From Palsa-343 sp036269135 (GTDB lineage Bacteria; Acidobacteriota; Terriglobia; Terriglobales; Acidobacteriaceae), in assembly GCA_036269135.1 (NCBI GenBank), contig DATASQ010000063.1:1-64000 (forward strand): a stretch of DNA of 64,000 nucleotides. The letters run 5' to 3'. Positions 60,739-64,000 of this stretch are shown one piece after another. Each line of letters starts with the position of its first letter. The stretch's first letter is position 1. Position numbers and translations under genes: made by a program. The notes below the pieces were generated by a model. That model saw only the letters and a list, made by a program, of their open reading frames with translations. It made no database searches and was not told where the DNA came from.

Positions 60739-61604
60739 GCGACTGTCTCCAGGGCGCGGCCGCGCCGGGCCCGCAGCTCGCACCATCGAGCCAGATCCGC
60801 CATCATCGCGTCGAATTCAGCGAACGTCAGCGACTGTTCGCCGTCGCTCCACGCCTCGTCGGGATGCGGATGCACCTCGACGATCAGCCCGTCCGCCCCG
60901 GCCGCCACCGCGCTCCGTGCCAGCGCCGGAACAAACTGCCGGTGCCCCGCCGCGTGGCTTGGATCGGCAATCACCGGCAGCCGCGCGATCTCCTCGAGCA
61001 CTACGATCGCCGCTATATCGAACGTGTTCCGCGTCGCCGTCTCAAACGTGCGGATTCCCCGCTCGCACAAAATCACATTGGGATTGCCATAGCTGATGAC
61101 GCACTGTGCCGACCGCATCAGGTCGGCCACGCTCGCCACCATCCCCCGCTTCAGCAGGATCGGTCGCCCCGTCCGCGCCGCGGCTTCCAGCAGAGCGTAG
61201 TTCTCCATGCTCCGCGAGCCAATCTGCAGGATGTCGGCATACTCGGCGACCATCGGCGCATCCGCTGCCGCCATCACCTCAGTGACAATGGCCAGGCCGG
61301 TCGCGGCCCGCGCCTTCGCCAGCAGCTTCAGCCCCTCAAGCCCCAGGCCCTGGAATGCATACGGCGAAGTCCGCGGCTTGAAGGCGCCGCCGCGCAGCAC
61401 ACGGGCTCCCGCTCGCGCCACGAACTCGGCCGTCTCCATCAGCTGCCGTTCGGTTTCCACCGAACACGGCCCCGCCAGGGTGACGAACCCGTCGCCGCCG
61501 ATCGCGACATTCCCCGCCCGCACCACCGTCTTCTGGTCAGGCCGGGCCTTCAGAACATCCGGTGCGTCGGCAAACTGATCTTTCCAGCCGCTGTCCACCT
61601 CCAC
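60735..61604 (-). CDS. aroF: 3-deoxy-7-phosphoheptulonate (DAHP) synthase, type I-beta
   Basis: The 289-residue enzyme condenses phosphoenolpyruvate and erythrose-4-phosphate, opening the shikimate pathway. Motifs are LAGPCSVETERQL, GGAFKPRTSPYAFQGLG, LQIGSRSMENYALLE, LKRGMVAS and LPVIADPSHAAGHRQ, all conserved. No ACT or chorismate mutase regulatory domain is fused. The start is uncertain: GTG at 61604 is shown; GTG 61598 and TTG 61664 are alternatives. It heads the seven-gene redox operon, overlapping the HzsA-like gene. Housekeeping or pathway-specific role cannot be told apart here. Confidence 0.9.
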   Translation of the reverse strand: MEVDSGWKDQFADAPDVLKARPDQKTVVRAGNVAIGGDGFVTLAGPCSVETERQLMETAEFVARAGARVLRGGAFKPRTSPYAFQGLGLEGLKLLAKARAATGLAIVTEVMAAADAPMVAEYADILQIGSRSMENYALLEAAARTGRPILLKRGMVASVADLMRSAQCVISYGNPNVILCERGIRTFETATRNTFDIAAIVVLEEIARLPVIADPSHAAGHRQFVPALARSAVAAGADGLIVEVHPHPDEAWSDGEQSLTFAEFDAMMADLARWCELRARRGRALETVA

Positions 61605-61824
61605 TCCACTTCTCTGGGGAACCCTTGAGCGTAGCCCTGCCCCGGGTGTGTCGCCTCCACCCAAAGGTGGATTTTGCTCTTGCTTTTGGTGTGCTCCGGC
61701 GGGAATCGGGGAACCCCTCTCGCAGCGTCATCGGCTGCGTGGCCCACTCTACCGGCCGCGGAATTCCCTAAGCTGTGCGCTGTATCACAAACAGGGAGAG
61801 CGCCCCGCTTCTGTCACCCGTCGC

Positions 61825-62955
61825 CTACGGCCGTCCTTCCGGCGTCATCCTCTGCACCAGGCTCTCATCCTTCTTCTGGTGCAGCGCGCTGGCTTTCGCA
61901 AACTCCGCCCGCGCCTCTTCCCTTTTCCCCATGGCCTGATACAGGCGCGCCAGACGCCAGTGCGCGTCCACTTCACCAGGATCCATCGCGATGGCGCGCT
62001 GCAGATCCGCCGCCGCCGCCTCATTCCTGCCCTGGCCTGCCAGCAAAATTCCCAGATCCAGCCACACCAGCCGATTGGCGCCCGGGAGCCCGACGGCCTT
62101 CTCCAGCGTGGCCTGCGCGGCTGCCGGCTTTTCCAGGCGCATCTCCGCGTCTCCCAGATACGCCAGCGCCTGAGCATAATTCGGATCGTTCTTCAGCTCC
62201 AGTTCGAACTCCCGTTCGGCGTCTGCGTAGCGATGCTGTTTCCAGTACAGATAGCCCAGCCCGAAATGCACATTCGGCTCATTAGGAGCCACCTTCTCCG
62301 CCGCCTCGAACTCCGCCGTCGCCTTCTCCGGCTCATACATCCCGTCCCACGCCTCACCCGCCAGCATGTGGGCCTGCGCAGAGTTCGGATTCAGCGCCAG
62401 AATCTTCTTGTATTCGTCCAGCGTGCACTGATATTGCTTCGCGTAAAGACAGCTCTGCGCCAGCACTCCGTGCAGCTCTGCATTGTCCGGGGATTTCTCC
62501 GCTGCTGCGCGTAAATATGGAATCGCCTTCGCATACTCCGCCGTCCCGTAGTACGCCATCCCCAGCAGCGTTCGCACCTGCAGGCTTCCAGGCTGCTCCC
62601 GCAGCGCCGCCTCGAACGGAGCAATCGCCTCCTTCAGATGTCCCTGTTTGAACTCAGCCAGCCCCAGGTCCAGAGCCACGCCCCGCAGCTTCGGCTGGAT
62701 GGCCAGCGCCTTCCGATATGCCTCCGCGGCCTCCGGGTACTGCCCTTCCCGTGACCGGACCAGCCCAAGACTGGCCAGGGCCGCCGCATCCCGCGGATGC
62801 TCCACAAGCACCGCCTCCCACGCCTGGGCCGATTCGTCGAGCCGCCCCTGCTGGGCCAGCGCCTCCGCCTGCGCCGCCGTCACCGTCTGCGCCTCTGCCT
62901 GCCCCGCACCCAGACACAGGAGTCCGGCGGTCAGCAGCACCTTCGCAAGTCTCAT
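61825..62955 (-). CDS. Exported tetratricopeptide-repeat protein
   Basis: The 376-residue protein has a signal peptide (MRLAKVLLTAGLLCLGAGQA) and about nine TPR units with typical A-x-x-Y/L-G-x-A-Y patterns (ALASLGLVRSREGQYPEAAE; VHFGLGYLYWKQHRYADAE). TPR proteins are scaffolds for protein contact. The ATG at 62955 has GAGGCGGG upstream. It lies between the TonB-receptor terminator and the redox operon, separated from the latter by about 220 bases with no gene. Confidence 0.82.
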   Translation of the reverse strand: MRLAKVLLTAGLLCLGAGQAEAQTVTAAQAEALAQQGRLDESAQAWEAVLVEHPRDAAALASLGLVRSREGQYPEAAEAYRKALAIQPKLRGVALDLGLAEFKQGHLKEAIAPFEAALREQPGSLQVRTLLGMAYYGTAEYAKAIPYLRAAAEKSPDNAELHGVLAQSCLYAKQYQCTLDEYKKILALNPNSAQAHMLAGEAWDGMYEPEKATAEFEAAEKVAPNEPNVHFGLGYLYWKQHRYADAEREFELELKNDPNYAQALAYLGDAEMRLEKPAAAQATLEKAVGLPGANRLVWLDLGILLAGQGRNEAAAADLQRAIAMDPGEVDAHWRLARLYQAMGKREEARAEFAKASALHQKKDESLVQRMTPEGRP

Positions 62956-62990
62956 TCCCGCCTCATATCCCAACCTTCATTAGACCATCC

Positions 62991-63029
62991 AAAAGAAAAG
63001 GCGCAGTGGAGATTGCTCCCCACTGCGCC
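62991..63029 (-). terminator. Rho-independent terminator of the TonB-dependent receptor gene
   Basis: GGCGCAGTGG (63000-63009) and CCACTGCGCC (63020-63029) form a perfect 10-base-pair stem with a 10-base loop. On the minus strand it is followed by TTTTCTTTT. It lies 18 bases past the receptor stop. Confidence 0.9.
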
Positions 63030-63047
63030 CCGTTGATGCAGTTTCGA

Positions 63048-64000
63048 TCAGAACAGGAATTTCCCTCCGAACTGGAGCGTCCGCGGATCGTTGGCGCTGG
63101 TCACCTGGCCGAAGTTGCCGTCGGTGAAGCCTGCGTCGATACCGTTGAACTCCGTATGGTTGAAGGTGTTGTACGACTCGACGCGAAGCTCGAACTTCGT
63201 GCTCTCGGTCATCGCAAACGACTTGAACAGGCTCAGGTTCCAGTTGATCAACCCGGGGGCGCGGATATCATCCTTGCCGGCCGTGCCGAAGCCGTTGTTC
63301 CCGCCGCCGTTCCATGGCGCTGTCGGAGCCGCAAACGCGGAAGTGTTGAACCACTCCTGCCGGGTCTTCGGTCCGCTTGCTTTGGCCACCAGGTTCGGAC
63401 GGTTGGTCGTTCCGCCGCCCAGACCCAGCGTGTCCGTTCCATAGGTCACGTTCTGGGGCAATCCGGTTTCCGCCGATGTCACGCCGGAGAAGACCCAGCC
63501 GCCCAGCAGGCTCCGCTCCGCCATGCTGCTTGCGTGCATGAAGAATGGGAGGTTGTAGACGTAGTTGGCTTCGAAGTTATGGCGGCGGTCATAGGTTCCC
63601 GACCCCCGGTCGTACCTCGGGTTGAAAGGATTCGAGAGCGAAGTCAGGTCGCCGCCCTCGATATCGATTTCGTGGGCATAGGTATAGGCAAACTGCGTCG
63701 TCAAACCATGCTTGTTCTCCATGCGCAATGCGGCCTGGAGGCTGTTGTAGCTGGTATTGGTGGCGTTGTCATCCTCGGTGATCCCCGCAAAACCCGGGAA
63801 TATGCGGTACAGGTTGGAGTTGGCCCCTTTCGATACCGCCTCGCGATCGGTGATATCGCCCAGCGGCAGCGTGTTGACGGCCCGCTCATCGTCCTGGTTC
63901 CAGCCGCCCGATCCAACATACTGCACCAGCGTCACAACTCCAGGCGCCAGTTCATGCTGCACTCCCAGGCTGTACTGCAATGTGCCCGGGTTCGGGTAGT
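63048..64000 (-). CDS. Oar-like TonB-dependent receptor, C-terminal part
   Basis: The frame is open to the right edge, so only the C-terminal 317 codons of a much larger protein are present. Typical beta-barrel strands occur (SYNSLQAALRMENKHGL, QFAYTYAHEIDIEGG, TKFELRVESYNTFNHTEFNG). The terminal FGGKFLF ends in Phe as outer-membrane proteins do. These match the carboxypeptidase-regulatory-domain TonB receptors abundant in Acidobacteriota, which import or sense polymers. The N-terminal plug and substrate features are outside the window. Confidence 0.88.
   Translation of the reverse strand, partial: YPNPGTLQYSLGVQHELAPGVVTLVQYVGSGGWNQDDERAVNTLPLGDITDREAVSKGANSNLYRIFPGFAGITEDDNATNTSYNSLQAALRMENKHGLTTQFAYTYAHEIDIEGGDLTSLSNPFNPRYDRGSGTYDRRHNFEANYVYNLPFFMHASSMAERSLLGGWVFSGVTSAETGLPQNVTYGTDTLGLGGGTTNRPNLVAKASGPKTRQEWFNTSAFAAPTAPWNGGGNNGFGTAGKDDIRAPGLINWNLSLFKSFAMTESTKFELRVESYNTFNHTEFNGIDAGFTDGNFGQVTSANDPRTLQFGGKFLF

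Overview
The window is GC-rich and almost wholly coding. It looks like chromosomal DNA of an Acidobacteriota bacterium, probably of the Terriglobales/Acidobacteriaceae type. The pointers are an Oar-like TonB-dependent receptor, many exported beta-propeller, CRTAC1 and TPR proteins, a GH15/GH144 glucan-degrading set, and a Gram-negative envelope (lpxC, lolC/E-type permease, rseP). This assignment is an inference from gene content; no rRNA or marker gene is present. I found no tRNA, rRNA, CRISPR array, transposase or prophage gene.

Layout: 1-944 is a cut aldo/keto reductase. Positions 9510-1048 (minus strand) form an envelope operon: exported propeller protein, LolC/E-like permease, zinc phospholipase C-like protein, cdsA, dxr and rseP, ending at a strong hairpin terminator. 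Positions 9.6-18 kb hold single genes and small sets: a divergent Nramp transporter, Nudix, a cobalamin-binding-like protein, HAD, a GH15 enzyme with a membrane protein, yggS-yggU and ku. Positions 18.0-22.6 kb carry overlapping xerC and xerD behind an M1 aminopeptidase. Positions 35.3-23.5 kb (minus) run from glucan hydrolases (GH144, GH15) through tkt, rpiB, a HAD phosphatase, gnd, zwf, pgl and glk: a route from polymeric glucan to glucose-6-phosphate, NADPH and pentoses. Positions 35.6-41.5 kb hold Mn-type sodA, an SGNH esterase, a phosphate-type MFS carrier, an exported Pro/Gln-tailed protein, a Crp/Fnr regulator and a degenerate receiver protein.

Positions 46.85-41.44 kb (minus) encode a bidirectional NAD-linked [NiFe] hydrogenase, hoxE-F-U-Y-H plus its endopeptidase. 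The first four genes are joined by 4-base stop/start overlaps, and a hairpin sits against the hoxE Shine-Dalgarno sequence. Positions 47-52 kb carry a fungal-type cytosine deaminase, maf, an M20 peptidase, lpxC and several small or unknown proteins.

The most unusual region is 61604-52103 (minus): seven genes that overlap or nearly touch. In order they are a DAHP synthase, an exported mono-heme protein resembling hydrazine synthase alpha, a CRTAC1/UnbV protein, a YVTN-propeller/di-heme cytochrome c peroxidase fusion, a second propeller, a RidA-family protein lacking the usual substrate-binding Arg, and a periplasmic binding protein with an extra C-terminal half-domain and no permease. I cannot match this set to a described pathway; it looks like a periplasmic redox system acting on an unidentified substrate. 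A TPR lipoprotein-like or secreted protein and a cut TonB-dependent receptor close the window.

The plus strand looks G-richer on the left and C-richer on the right, with the change somewhere around 20-36 kb. With xerC/xerD nearby, that would fit a replication terminus, but no dif site could be identified by eye.
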